64,000 nucleotides of DNA from CAJXVY01 sp031580995. Its GTDB lineage: Bacteria; Actinomycetota; Actinomycetes; Actinomycetales; Microbacteriaceae. The first letter of the stretch is position 1, and each line of letters begins with the position of its first letter. The position numbers and the translations under genes are program-made. Positions 1-7,537 of the stretch are shown here, one piece after another. Where the stretch lies: the NCBI GenBank assembly GCA_031580995.1, contig JAVLCC010000004.1, positions 1 through 64,000 of the forward strand, given 5' to 3'. A model generated the notes under the pieces. The model was not told where the DNA came from. It saw only the letters and a program-made list of their open reading frames with translations, and ran no database searches.

Positions 1-356
1 GAGTTTGAAATGTTTCCAGCAACAAAGATTTTCCTACCAAGGGCTTCTGTTTGTTCCTGGGCAACCTCTTTGGCGATTCTTAGAGCCTCACGGTTTAGTG
101 GTTCTAACAGATGCTCCTCGCCAATGATGCGCATCTTTTCACGGTGACCGTTATAGGTGAAAGCAAGGGCAATATCACTACCTGCTCGCACGAAATCGGT
201 TGTCACTTGCCTTAATACTTCTGGGTGATCAAGTGCGACTTTTGGAACAAATTCTCCTGCGGTTAGATATCCGCGTCTTTCAACTTCAAATAGGTAGCCA
301 CCGGCCAAAACTAGCGGTTGGTCTTGTTTTAATCTGTCCAAAAAATCTGTGCTCAT
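1..356 (-). CDS. Homocysteine S-methyltransferase family protein (C-terminus cut by window edge)
   Basis: The reading frame runs from an ATG at 356 on the minus strand out of the window, so only the first ~118 residues are seen. A good ribosome site (GGAGGA) lies 6-7 bases before the ATG. The visible part reads as the N-terminus of a homocysteine/betaine S-methyltransferase (PF02574) barrel: PLVLAGGYLFEVERRGYL, then a stretch with HPEVLRQVTTDFVRAGSDI and later KIFVAGNIS. The family transfers a methyl group from a betaine- or S-methylmethionine-like donor to homocysteine through a zinc thiolate. The zinc-binding cysteines are C-terminal and lie outside the window, so the substrate cannot be judged. 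Tdk is upstream on the same strand with a ~34-base gap, so co-transcription is possible. Confidence 0.72.
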   Translation of the reverse strand, partial: MSTDFLDRLKQDQPLVLAGGYLFEVERRGYLTAGEFVPKVALDHPEVLRQVTTDFVRAGSDIALAFTYNGHREKMRIIGEEHLLEPLNREALRIAKEVAQEQTEALGRKIFVAGNISN

Positions 357-389
357 ATTTTCATCCTCCGAGAAAAACACTACTTGGCT

Positions 390-986
390 TTAGGCCTTTG
401 CTTTTTCCTGAAAGTAACAATCGGCACATAAAGACTCATATGTTACTTCCACGCCATCTATTGCAACCTGCTCTCCATCAAAGACAAAGCTTCCATCGAA
501 TAATCTGCCGTTGAACATGGCTTTTCTGCCGCATCTGCAAATGGTTTTCAACTCTTCAAGGCTGTGAGCGATTTCTAATAGCCTTCTGCTTCCTGGAAAG
601 CTCTTGGTTTGGAAATCAGTTCTGATTCCATAAGCCAACACCGGGATGTTGTCCAGCACCGCAAGTTCTAAAGATTGGTTTACCTGCTCTTCGGTTAGAA
701 ATTGAGACTCATCAACCAATAAACATGCAATGGGCTCACCCGCTAATTTTTTCTGATTGGCAATCTCCCAGAAGTGCTCCCGCAGGTTCATTTCAGGAGT
801 TAGCAGCATATCGACTGAGCGAGAAACACCCAGTCGGCTGACTATCTCACGATCGCCTTTTTTATCGATGGCAGGTTTGGCCAACAAAACATGTTGTTTG
901 CGCTCTTCGTAGTTGTGTGCTGCCTGCAATAAGGCTGTGGATTTACCCGAGTTCATTGCCCCGTGGCGGAAATAAAGCTTACTCAT
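390..986 (-). CDS. tdk: Thymidine kinase
   Basis: Type II thymidine kinase, phosphorylating thymidine (and deoxyuridine) with ATP for dTTP salvage in the cytosol. The P-loop is GAMNSGKST near residue 8-16, and the DESQFLTEEQ motif near residue 95 is the Walker B region. A lasso/zinc region follows with CRCGRKAMFNGR and a C-terminal CADCYF, giving the four zinc cysteines of this family. The length (198 aa) is typical. An upstream ATG at 1022 would add 12 residues (MMHLSGYNIRTN) that are unlike the family, so the ATG at 986 just before SKLYFRHGAMNSGK is preferred. A TAACAT or TATAAC -10-like hexamer sits 10-13 bases before this ATG, implying a very short leader. The divergent photolyase gene starts only 37 bases away. 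Confidence 0.93.
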   Translation of the reverse strand: MSKLYFRHGAMNSGKSTALLQAAHNYEERKQHVLLAKPAIDKKGDREIVSRLGVSRSVDMLLTPEMNLREHFWEIANQKKLAGEPIACLLVDESQFLTEEQVNQSLELAVLDNIPVLAYGIRTDFQTKSFPGSRRLLEIAHSLEELKTICRCGRKAMFNGRLFDGSFVFDGEQVAIDGVEVTYESLCADCYFQEKAKA

Positions 987-1023
987 ATTGGTTCTAATGT
1001 TATAGCCAGAAAGGTGCATCACC

Positions 1024-2460
1024 TTGCAGTTACTATTCGCCGATCAACTCGGTCCTCATTTCAAGCAATCTGAGAAGCTTTTGCTCCCCGAGGTTTTGAG
1101 CCAGTTTTCTAAGCGCAGGTATCACCGCCAAAAAGCACACCTGATTCTCTCCGCAATCAGACACCGCGGCTTGGATCCTGAGGTGGAACTGATTTCACTT
1201 GATTCTTATCGCCAATCTGCAGAAAAAGTCACTTCGGTTATCAACCCAACGAGTTATAACCAAAGAAAGCTGGTCAACGAACTCGGTTTGGAAATCCATC
1301 CAAGTCGAGGGTTTATAGCAACCGAGCAGGATTTCTCTGAATATGTTGAGGGCAAACAAGGTAAGCGATTACTGCTTGAGGATTTCTATCGAAAGCAAAG
1401 GACACGAACTGGGCTACTGATGTCTGATGGGTCACCAGAGGGCGATCAGTGGAATTTTGACCACGATAACCGTCTACCACCACCAAAGCAGCAAACACTT
1501 GGCGTCTCTGAGCCTTGGTATCCGCAAGAAGATGACATAGACCGGCAGGTTAGAAAAGATTTAGACAAGTTGGAGCAATCTGGCGTTGAGTTTTCTGGAG
1601 TTGATGGCCCAAGGCTTTTTCCTGCAAGCAGGGAAGAGGCGCTAGCGGCCCTGGAGCATTTTGTGAATCACAGACTGGATCTTTTCGGGCCCTACGAGGA
1701 TGCCGTTTTGAAAGATGACTGGGCTATGAGTCACAGTCTTTTGAGTGCCCCTATGAACATGGGGTTATTAGACCCTCTAGAGGTGGCAAAGGCAGCTGAG
1801 GATGCCTATAAGCAAGGCAAAGCACGACTTTCAAGCGTTGAGGGATTTATCCGCCAAGTGATTGGCTGGAGAGATTATGTTTGGCATCTTTATTGGCATT
1901 TTGGTGAGGACTATGTAAACAAAAACGAACTCTCAGCCAACGAAGACCTTCCCTCCAGTTGGTTGGAGCTTGCAAGCGAGGAAATTGAATCTAATTGTCT
2001 AAGTTCAACACTGAATGATGTTTCTAAACGGGGCTGGGTTCATCACATACCAAGACTGATGATTTTGGGAAATATAGCAATGCAACGTGGTTATAACCCG
2101 AAGCAGGTCAATGACTGGTTGGTGGACAACTTCGTGGATGGAACTCCATGGGTTATGCCGGTAAACAGCATTGGAATGAGTCTTTATGCAGATGGCGGGA
2201 TGATGTCCACTAAGCCCTACGCCGCCGGTGGTTCATATATAAACAAAATGACGAATTACTGCGGCGGATGCCGCTTTGATCCCAAAAAACGTGTTGGCGA
2301 GGATGCCTGCCCTGTGAATGCGGGATATTGGAATTTCATTTACACCCACCAGGAAAGATTGATTTCAAACCCAAGAATCTCCAGATCCGTATACGGAATG
2401 AGGAAATTAACTGATTTGGATGAATTAGTTAGCCAGGAATCTCAGAGAAAAAACCTTTGA
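1024..2460 (+). CDS. phrB: Iron-sulfur photolyase/cryptochrome ((6-4) photolyase type)
   Basis: Deoxyribodipyrimidine photolyase-related protein (PF04244), the FeS-BCP family whose characterised members repair (6-4) photoproducts with FAD, a second chromophore and a [4Fe-4S] cluster. Cysteines lie at residues 325, 413, 416 and 429. The spacings of 88, 3 and 13 residues are the same as between the four cluster cysteines described for Agrobacterium PhrB. The N-terminal half (FADQLGPHF onward) is the Rossmann-like antenna domain; the C-terminal half holds the FAD-binding region (VIGWRDYVWHLYW, residues ~280) and NYCGGCRFDP. The length of 478 aa is slightly short for the family (~500). The start is a TTG with an AAAGG site about 10 bases upstream; no better in-frame ATG exists. 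It fits a sunlit-water lifestyle, but whether the lesion is (6-4) or CPD is not proven by sequence. Confidence 0.9.
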   Translation: MQLLFADQLGPHFKQSEKLLLPEVLSQFSKRRYHRQKAHLILSAIRHRGLDPEVELISLDSYRQSAEKVTSVINPTSYNQRKLVNELGLEIHPSRGFIATEQDFSEYVEGKQGKRLLLEDFYRKQRTRTGLLMSDGSPEGDQWNFDHDNRLPPPKQQTLGVSEPWYPQEDDIDRQVRKDLDKLEQSGVEFSGVDGPRLFPASREEALAALEHFVNHRLDLFGPYEDAVLKDDWAMSHSLLSAPMNMGLLDPLEVAKAAEDAYKQGKARLSSVEGFIRQVIGWRDYVWHLYWHFGEDYVNKNELSANEDLPSSWLELASEEIESNCLSSTLNDVSKRGWVHHIPRLMILGNIAMQRGYNPKQVNDWLVDNFVDGTPWVMPVNSIGMSLYADGGMMSTKPYAAGGSYINKMTNYCGGCRFDPKKRVGEDACPVNAGYWNFIYTHQERLISNPRISRSVYGMRKLTDLDELVSQESQRKNL

Positions 2461-2491
2461 CCGCAGGCTAAAAGGAGGGTTAGGCTGAAAA

Positions 2492-2532
2492 CACCTCAAA
2501 AGGTCGTAGGGGAAGACGTACCTGAGGAGGTG
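2492..2532 (+). promoter_or_regulatory. Hairpin that would mask the ribosome site of the DUF3145-like gene
   Basis: CACCTC (2492-2497) can pair with GAGGTG (2527-2532), which contains the Shine-Dalgarno GAGGAGG of the next gene. Inside it AGGT (2501-2504) pairs with ACCT (2520-2523) and CGT (2505-2507) with ACG (2516-2518), leaving an 8-base loop. A TAGGCT -10-like hexamer at 2481-2486 could start a leader containing this element. A second strong site, AGGAGG, lies at 2473-2478, 6 bases before an in-frame CTG at 2485. The structure is seen; its regulatory role is inferred. Confidence 0.4.
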
Positions 2533-2535
2533 AAT

Positions 2536-2991
2536 ATGGCAGTTGAACTGCGCTTACTTGGCGTGCCATCGCAACGCCTTTCACAGCTTTCAGATCTAGT
2601 CCGCAAAAACCAATGGAAAGTTCAACCCTTGCTTCAGGGGCAGTTTCAAGCGAATGTTGAGATTAATTCCAAACAAGAGATTTCTGAATTGGCCTCCAGG
2701 TTGTTCAAAATCGGGGATATTCATTTCGAATTAGAGTCATTCCAAGAGAGCGGCTTGGGGGAGAGGTATCTTTGCGTCCCTGGATTGGGGATGAAGAGAC
2801 AACTCATTGATGAAATCGGAAGAGCACTGATTCCTGAAAATGAACTTGAGTTATTCTCCAAAAAACTAAGTGAAAAGCCTTCACAGCATGCAAGCCTCTA
2901 TCGAGAGTTGATGGGCTTTGCGCATCAAGATCGATTGGATGATTTGAAAATCGATACCGAAGGAATCGCACTGATTCCTAAAGTTGGCTAG
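2536..2991 (+). CDS. DUF3145-like protein beside the fatty-acid cluster
   Basis: A 151-residue cytosolic protein without membrane segments. I place it tentatively in DUF3145 because residues ~75-105 (GERYLCVPGLGMKR, then ALIPENELEL) match that family's G-R-W/Y...P-x-LG...VPEDRI pattern, and because DUF3145 genes usually lie next to fabF in actinobacteria, as here. The function of the family is unknown. The start at ATG 2536 follows GAGGAGG by 5 bases; a GTG at 2530 overlaps the ribosome site itself, and a CTG at 2485 would add 17 residues. Its stop shares the palindrome CTAG with the fabF stop on the other strand, so the two genes converge with a 4-base overlap. Similarity to typical family members is weak. 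Confidence 0.72.
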   Translation: MAVELRLLGVPSQRLSQLSDLVRKNQWKVQPLLQGQFQANVEINSKQEISELASRLFKIGDIHFELESFQESGLGERYLCVPGLGMKRQLIDEIGRALIPENELELFSKKLSEKPSQHASLYRELMGFAHQDRLDDLKIDTEGIALIPKVG

Positions 2992-4229
2992 CGGAAAACC
3001 AAAACAGCGTTATGTCCACCAAAACCGAAGCTGTTGCTAATGGCTATTTTTCCTTCATCTAAGACTGCTGGGGTCTTTGGAACATTCAATGGAATTTCTG
3101 GATCTTGATTGTCAAGATTGATTGTTCCAGGAGCGGTTAGGGTATTTTGTGCCATCAGTGTGAATACAGCTTCAATAGCGCCGGCTCCTCCTAATAAGTG
3201 CCCGGTAGATGCCTTTGTGGCGCTAACAATCAGGTTCTCTGTGTGCTTGCCAAATACTTTTTCCAAGGCTGTGTACTCAGCAATGTCACCCACTGGTGTT
3301 GATGTTGCGTGAGCATTGACGTGCTGCACATCGGTTGTGGAGACCTCTGCCTCTGCTAAAGCTTCCAGGATGGCTCTGGATGCACCCTCTCCGGTGGGAT
3401 CAGGTGCCGTGATGTGATAGGCATCGCTTGTGACGCTGGCACCTACGATTTCTCCATAAATCCTGGCCCCTCGTGAAACAGCGCTTTCATAATCTTCTAG
3501 TACCAGGGCGGCAGCACCCTCACCCATTACAAAGCCATCGCGGTCCACATCGTATGGTCTGGAAGCTTTTGATGGGTCATCGTTTCTTTTGCTGAGCGCC
3601 TGCATGGCTGCAAAGGAGGCGATCGGAAGGGGGTGGATAGCTGCTTCCGCTCCTCCTGCAATTGCGATGTCAACAGCTCCTGATTTGACTCTGTGAAACG
3701 CATTGGCAATAGATTCATTTCCGCTGGCACATGCACTAACGGCTGTGTGCACTCCCGCCTTGGCTCCAAAGTGCATTCCAACCGCAGCTGCTGGACCATT
3801 AGGCATCAGCATTGGAACCGTCATCGGCATAACTCTTCTTGGGCCGCGCTCCTTGAGAGTGTCAAATGCGTCTAGCAGAGTCCAAACTCCACCAATACCG
3901 GTTGCAAAATCGACACTCATTCTGATTGGGTCAAATTCTGGTTCACCGGCATCCGCGAAAGCTTCTCTTGCACTTATAAGTGCAAACTGACTGGATGGGT
4001 CTAGGCGTTTAGCTTCTTGCGGAGTTAACACCTCTAAAGCAGGGGTCTTCGCAGATCCTGCGAAGGTCACCGGGAGCTGGTATCGCTCGACCCACTCTTG
4101 GCTCAGACTGTCAATGCCAGAGATTCCCGCTAAAAGGGCATCCCAACTTTCAGAAGCGGTTCCACCCAAAGGGGTGGTGGCTCCTATTCCGGTGACAACT
4201 ACTCTTCGCAAATTAGCCTTGCGCTCCAA
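2988..4229 (-). CDS. fabF: 3-oxoacyl-ACP synthase II (KAS II)
   Basis: Condensing enzyme of type II fatty-acid synthesis, extending acyl-ACP with malonyl-ACP. The Cys-His-His triad is visible: SACASGNES (nucleophile Cys), NAHATSTPVGD and KASTGHLLGGAG. The N-terminal VVVTGIGATTPLG and the C-terminal SNSFGFGGHNA are also typical, as is the ~410 aa length. The first possible start is a TTG at 4229, overlapping the end of acpP by 17 bases. A TTG at 4211, preceded by AAGG 6 bases upstream, would begin at the usual position just before RRVVVTG and may be the true start. It is the last gene of the aceE-fasR-fabD-fabH-acpP-fabF run. Confidence 0.96.
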   Translation of the reverse strand: MERKANLRRVVVTGIGATTPLGGTASESWDALLAGISGIDSLSQEWVERYQLPVTFAGSAKTPALEVLTPQEAKRLDPSSQFALISAREAFADAGEPEFDPIRMSVDFATGIGGVWTLLDAFDTLKERGPRRVMPMTVPMLMPNGPAAAVGMHFGAKAGVHTAVSACASGNESIANAFHRVKSGAVDIAIAGGAEAAIHPLPIASFAAMQALSKRNDDPSKASRPYDVDRDGFVMGEGAAALVLEDYESAVSRGARIYGEIVGASVTSDAYHITAPDPTGEGASRAILEALAEAEVSTTDVQHVNAHATSTPVGDIAEYTALEKVFGKHTENLIVSATKASTGHLLGGAGAIEAVFTLMAQNTLTAPGTINLDNQDPEIPLNVPKTPAVLDEGKIAISNSFGFGGHNAVLVFR

Positions 4230-4461
4230 TAATGAAATCCACCGCGTCTTTCACGGTGACCAGGTTGGTCACTTCCTCATCTGGAATCTTCACGTCGAAT
4301 TTATCCTCGGCGTTTACCACGATGGTCATCATTGAGATCGAGTCAATGTCTAGATCGTCTGTGAATGACTTCTCTGGCTGAACTAGATCCGCAGCAACGC
4401 CTGTTTCCTCATTTACTAGTTCTGCCAATCCAGCTAGAACTTCAGCTTCTGTGTGAGCCAT
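4213..4461 (-). CDS. acpP: Acyl carrier protein
   Basis: An acidic 82-residue carrier for growing acyl chains. The phosphopantetheine attachment serine lies in DLDIDSISMMTIV, a slight variant of the common DSLS motif. Helices II-IV and the C-terminal PDEEVTNLVTVKDAVDFI match the family. A strong ribosome site (AAAGGAGA) precedes the ATG, in keeping with the high expression of ACP. It sits between fabH and fabF, as in Streptomyces and other actinobacteria, and overlaps fabF, suggesting coupled translation. Confidence 0.97.
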   Translation of the reverse strand: MAHTEAEVLAGLAELVNEETGVAADLVQPEKSFTDDLDIDSISMMTIVVNAEDKFDVKIPDEEVTNLVTVKDAVDFIIGAQG

Positions 4462-4492
4462 TTCTTTCTCCTTTGAGTTTGTTCGCTTTATT

Positions 4493-5488
4493 TTAGGGGA
4501 GCACTACCACTTGGGCAGCGTAGGCAAGCCCAGCCCCAAAACCGATCTGCAGGGCTAAGCCTCCAGATTCAACCTGCTTTTCCTCCAAAAGTCGATGCAT
4601 TGCCAAGGGAATTGAAGCTGCCGATGTGTTACCGGTGGTCTCAATGTCTCTGGCAATGACAACAGTTTCTGGAAGATCTAATTGTTTCGCAAATTCGTCA
4701 ATAATTCTCATGTTTGCTTGATGAGTAACCAGTGCTGATAGCTCGTTTACTGTCACTCCAGCAGCATCCAGTGCTTCTTGGGCGGCTTTTACCATTTCCC
4801 AAACTGCCCAGCGGAAGACAGTTCTACCCTCTTGCACCAAAGTCGGCCAAGAGCCGCCATTTTTGAAATCCAAAATTGAGCTGGTCATTCCAACTTTGTC
4901 CCATTTGGTGCCATCGCTTCCCCAAACGCTTTGACCAACACCCGCTGTTTCACTCGGACCCAAAACTGCTGCTCCTGCTCCATCCCCAAGTAGAAAGCTT
5001 ATGGTTCTGTCTGTTGGGTCGATGAAATCAGAAAGTTTTTCAGCACCGATAACCAGCGCATATTCAGCTATGCCGGAGCGAATCATCGCATCAGCCTGTG
5101 CTATCCCATAGCAATAGCCAGCGCAGGCGGCACTTATGTCATAGGCAGCCGAATCAGGTATTCCAAGTTCTGCTGCAATAAGTGTTGCCGCAGAAGGTGT
5201 GGCATAAGGAAATGAGATCGTTGAAACAATCACCAGGTCAATCTGTTCGGGTTTGATGCCGGCTTTTTTGATGGCCTCTGAGCCCGCCTCAATTGACATG
5301 CTTGCAAGACTCTGAGATTCATCGGCTCTGACTCTGGTAATCACGCCGGTGCGCTGCCTGATCCACTCATCACTGGAGTCGATTGGCCCAGCGATTTCAT
5401 CGTTGGTAACCGAATGCTTGCCTCTAGAGGCTCCCAAGGAATATATCTTGGAATATCTCCTGGTTTCTGAAACCTGTAACTCAGTCAT
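4493..5488 (-). CDS. fabH: 3-oxoacyl-ACP synthase III (KAS III)
   Basis: Starts fatty-acid chains by condensing an acyl-CoA primer (branched in many actinobacteria) with malonyl-ACP. The Cys-His-Asn triad is present: SAACAGYCYG, VTHQANMRII and ETTGNTSAAS. The 331-residue length is normal. The ATG at 5488 overlaps the end of fabD by 8 bases, so translation is probably coupled. A gap of ~31 bases follows before acpP, which has its own strong ribosome site. The primer preference cannot be read from sequence alone. Confidence 0.96.
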   Translation of the reverse strand: MTELQVSETRRYSKIYSLGASRGKHSVTNDEIAGPIDSSDEWIRQRTGVITRVRADESQSLASMSIEAGSEAIKKAGIKPEQIDLVIVSTISFPYATPSAATLIAAELGIPDSAAYDISAACAGYCYGIAQADAMIRSGIAEYALVIGAEKLSDFIDPTDRTISFLLGDGAGAAVLGPSETAGVGQSVWGSDGTKWDKVGMTSSILDFKNGGSWPTLVQEGRTVFRWAVWEMVKAAQEALDAAGVTVNELSALVTHQANMRIIDEFAKQLDLPETVVIARDIETTGNTSAASIPLAMHRLLEEKQVESGGLALQIGFGAGLAYAAQVVVLP

Positions 5489-6383
5489 TGAGGCCCAAGT
5501 CTATAGAGTCATCAGAAGTTTTCAAGGAATATATTTGGGCATCATCGATGCTTTTTTTCAGTAAGTTGCTAAGCACTCCACTTGGCGCAGCTTCCACCAC
5601 TATTTGTGCACCATTGATGGTTTCCATGCACTTATCCCATCGCACAGGAGAGCTAACCTGCTTCAGAAGGGACTGCATGAATTCTTCTCCAGAAGCCACT
5701 TCTTGCCCATCTCTATTTGACAGCACTTTTACTTTTGGATCTTTTGCTTCAATTCCTTCAAAGTGAGAAGCTAATTCTTGTTTTGCTGGGTCCATATATC
5801 CAGTGTGGAATGCCCCAGTTACAGCGAGAGGAATGATTCTGAATCCTGTTGGGGGATTTTCTTTGATTTTTTCTAAGTCTGATTGAGCTCCTGCAATCAC
5901 ATATTGATTTGCCCCGTTGTAATTGGCAATCTCTAGATTTCCAAGTTTTGACTTGAGTTCACCAAGGTCGCTTCCGATAGCTGCAGCCATGCCTGTGGCA
6001 TTTTCATCAGCAGCCTTTTGCATTGCATTTGCTCTAAGGCTAACAAGTTTCATAGCTTGCTCATCAGTGATGATTCCCGCCAGGGCTGCTAATGCAAATT
6101 CACCAACGCTGTGACCAGCCATGGCATCAAAACTTGCAAGTTGCTTCTCGCTGAATACAGTTCTGGCACTCGCAATGCTGGCCGAGACAATCAGGGGTTG
6201 AGTAACTGAGGTTTGCGCAATTTCTTCTTGACTGGCTTTAGTCCCCATGTGAATCAGGTCCATGCCAATCGTCTCGGAGTGGCTTTCAACAATCGATTTG
6301 AAAGCATCATTGACAACCCAGGGCTCTAAAAACCCAGGCTTTTGACTTCCTTGTCCTGGAAATACCAAATATTTCATGGCCAT
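5481..6383 (-). CDS. fabD: Malonyl-CoA:ACP transacylase
   Basis: Transfers malonyl from CoA to ACP to supply the extender unit. The nucleophile elbow GHSVGEFAL near residue 92 and the catalytic His in TGAFHTGYM near residue 197 are clear; the N-terminal VFPGQGSQ is the family signature. At 300 aa it is normal in length. Its ATG shares one base with the TGA of fasR (TGATG), so it is translated right after the regulator. A second ATG two codons downstream (6377) is equally placed. Part of the fab operon. Confidence 0.96.
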   Translation of the reverse strand: MAMKYLVFPGQGSQKPGFLEPWVVNDAFKSIVESHSETIGMDLIHMGTKASQEEIAQTSVTQPLIVSASIASARTVFSEKQLASFDAMAGHSVGEFALAALAGIITDEQAMKLVSLRANAMQKAADENATGMAAAIGSDLGELKSKLGNLEIANYNGANQYVIAGAQSDLEKIKENPPTGFRIIPLAVTGAFHTGYMDPAKQELASHFEGIEAKDPKVKVLSNRDGQEVASGEEFMQSLLKQVSSPVRWDKCMETINGAQIVVEAAPSGVLSNLLKKSIDDAQIYSLKTSDDSIDLGLND

Positions 6384-7537
6384 CAGGATAGACCCTGTGT
6401 CCTTGGTTGGGTTTGGACACGGCCGAGTGAGAGGGCGATGCGCAGTGTGAATTGCCCTTTTGATTCCAGAGGATCCAACCCAAGTTCTTTTTCAATGCTG
6501 GAGAGCCTGTATCTAACCGTGTTTGGGTGAATGAACAACTCGTTGGCTGTTTTCTCGATGGAGGCGTTGTTTTCAAAAAACATTTCTAGGGTTTCAAGTA
6601 GCTGCAGGTTGTCTGCTTGCAGTTTTTGATATACCTCTCGAATGAGTGCCCTTTGCGCCTCTGCCTCGCCAATTACCGCTCTCTCTGCCAAATACTCTCG
6701 ACTGCGAAATGCTTTGCGCCCATGTGTCTGATGCCTGACGACCTTCATAGCCCCAAAAGCCGCTCTGGAACTTCGTCTGGCGAGGTTTATGCTCTCCACT
6801 CGAGGTCCCATGACAACTGGCCCGGGTTTTGAAACAGTTGCGAAGTCTCTAGCCAAGTCAAAAAGGTTCTCCCCGGTGGCCATTTCAGAATCACGAAAAC
6901 CAGTGATCAAAATCAGGTGATTGCCCTGCCTGCCGATAAGCACATCGGCTGATTTCAACCTTGCTAATTTTCTATACTGATCAAAATCAACCTCTCCTTG
7001 AATGATTCCAACCATTACAGCTATCGCCCCGTGACCACGCCAACCCAGAGCACTCGCTCGACTAGCAACTTCGGCATCACTTTCACCACTGATAACCGCG
7101 TCAATGATCAAAGCTTCCAATCGATCATCCCAAATTGAGCGTGATCTGCTGGCCCTTGCATAAATATCGGCAGCAGCAAATGCAGTTTGTTTGGCAAAGG
7201 CATCTATCAGTTGCTGGTATTCCTTGCCCAGAGCGCTTTCTAATGAGCTTGCAATCACGCGAGTGATTTCTAGTGTTTCTTGCAGTGATACTGACCTCAG
7301 AAGCTCTTTCGGAGCGGTCTCGAAAGCTTGTGATGCTAATAGCGTCGAATCTGCTTTGTCATCCAATAGTTGTTTGAAATAGGTCAGTCCATTTTTCACA
7401 ACATTCATCACAGAGTGCTGTCGAGTTTGTGGCATCTCCAAAAACCACGGAAGTTCCTCAGCCAAGCGTTTTTCAATAGAGGCGGCCAGCGCCTCAGGTC
7501 TGAATTGGGGGCTAGGCGTCGCCACCAGCACTTCCAC
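6383..7537 (-). CDS. fasR: FasR-type (PucR family) activator of fatty-acid synthesis genes
   Basis: A 384-residue regulator with a C-terminal PucR-type helix-turn-helix (SIEKTANELFIHPNTVRYR, residues ~335-355) and a central GGDEF-like/CdaR region without obvious catalytic motifs. Its position directly ahead of fabD matches Streptomyces FasR, which activates the fabD-fabH-acpP-fabF operon; the function here is inferred from that synteny. The start is unclear: GTG codons at 7537, 7531 and 7525 are all possible, and the first overlaps aceE by 26 bases. Unlike Streptomyces, aceE lies immediately upstream on the same strand, so read-through could tie the regulator to pyruvate dehydrogenase expression. 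Confidence 0.88.
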   Translation of the reverse strand: MEVLVATPSPQFRPEALAASIEKRLAEELPWFLEMPQTRQHSVMNVVKNGLTYFKQLLDDKADSTLLASQAFETAPKELLRSVSLQETLEITRVIASSLESALGKEYQQLIDAFAKQTAFAAADIYARASRSRSIWDDRLEALIIDAVISGESDAEVASRASALGWRGHGAIAVMVGIIQGEVDFDQYRKLARLKSADVLIGRQGNHLILITGFRDSEMATGENLFDLARDFATVSKPGPVVMGPRVESINLARRSSRAAFGAMKVVRHQTHGRKAFRSREYLAERAVIGEAEAQRALIREVYQKLQADNLQLLETLEMFFENNASIEKTANELFIHPNTVRYRLSSIEKELGLDPLESKGQFTLRIALSLGRVQTQPRTQGLS

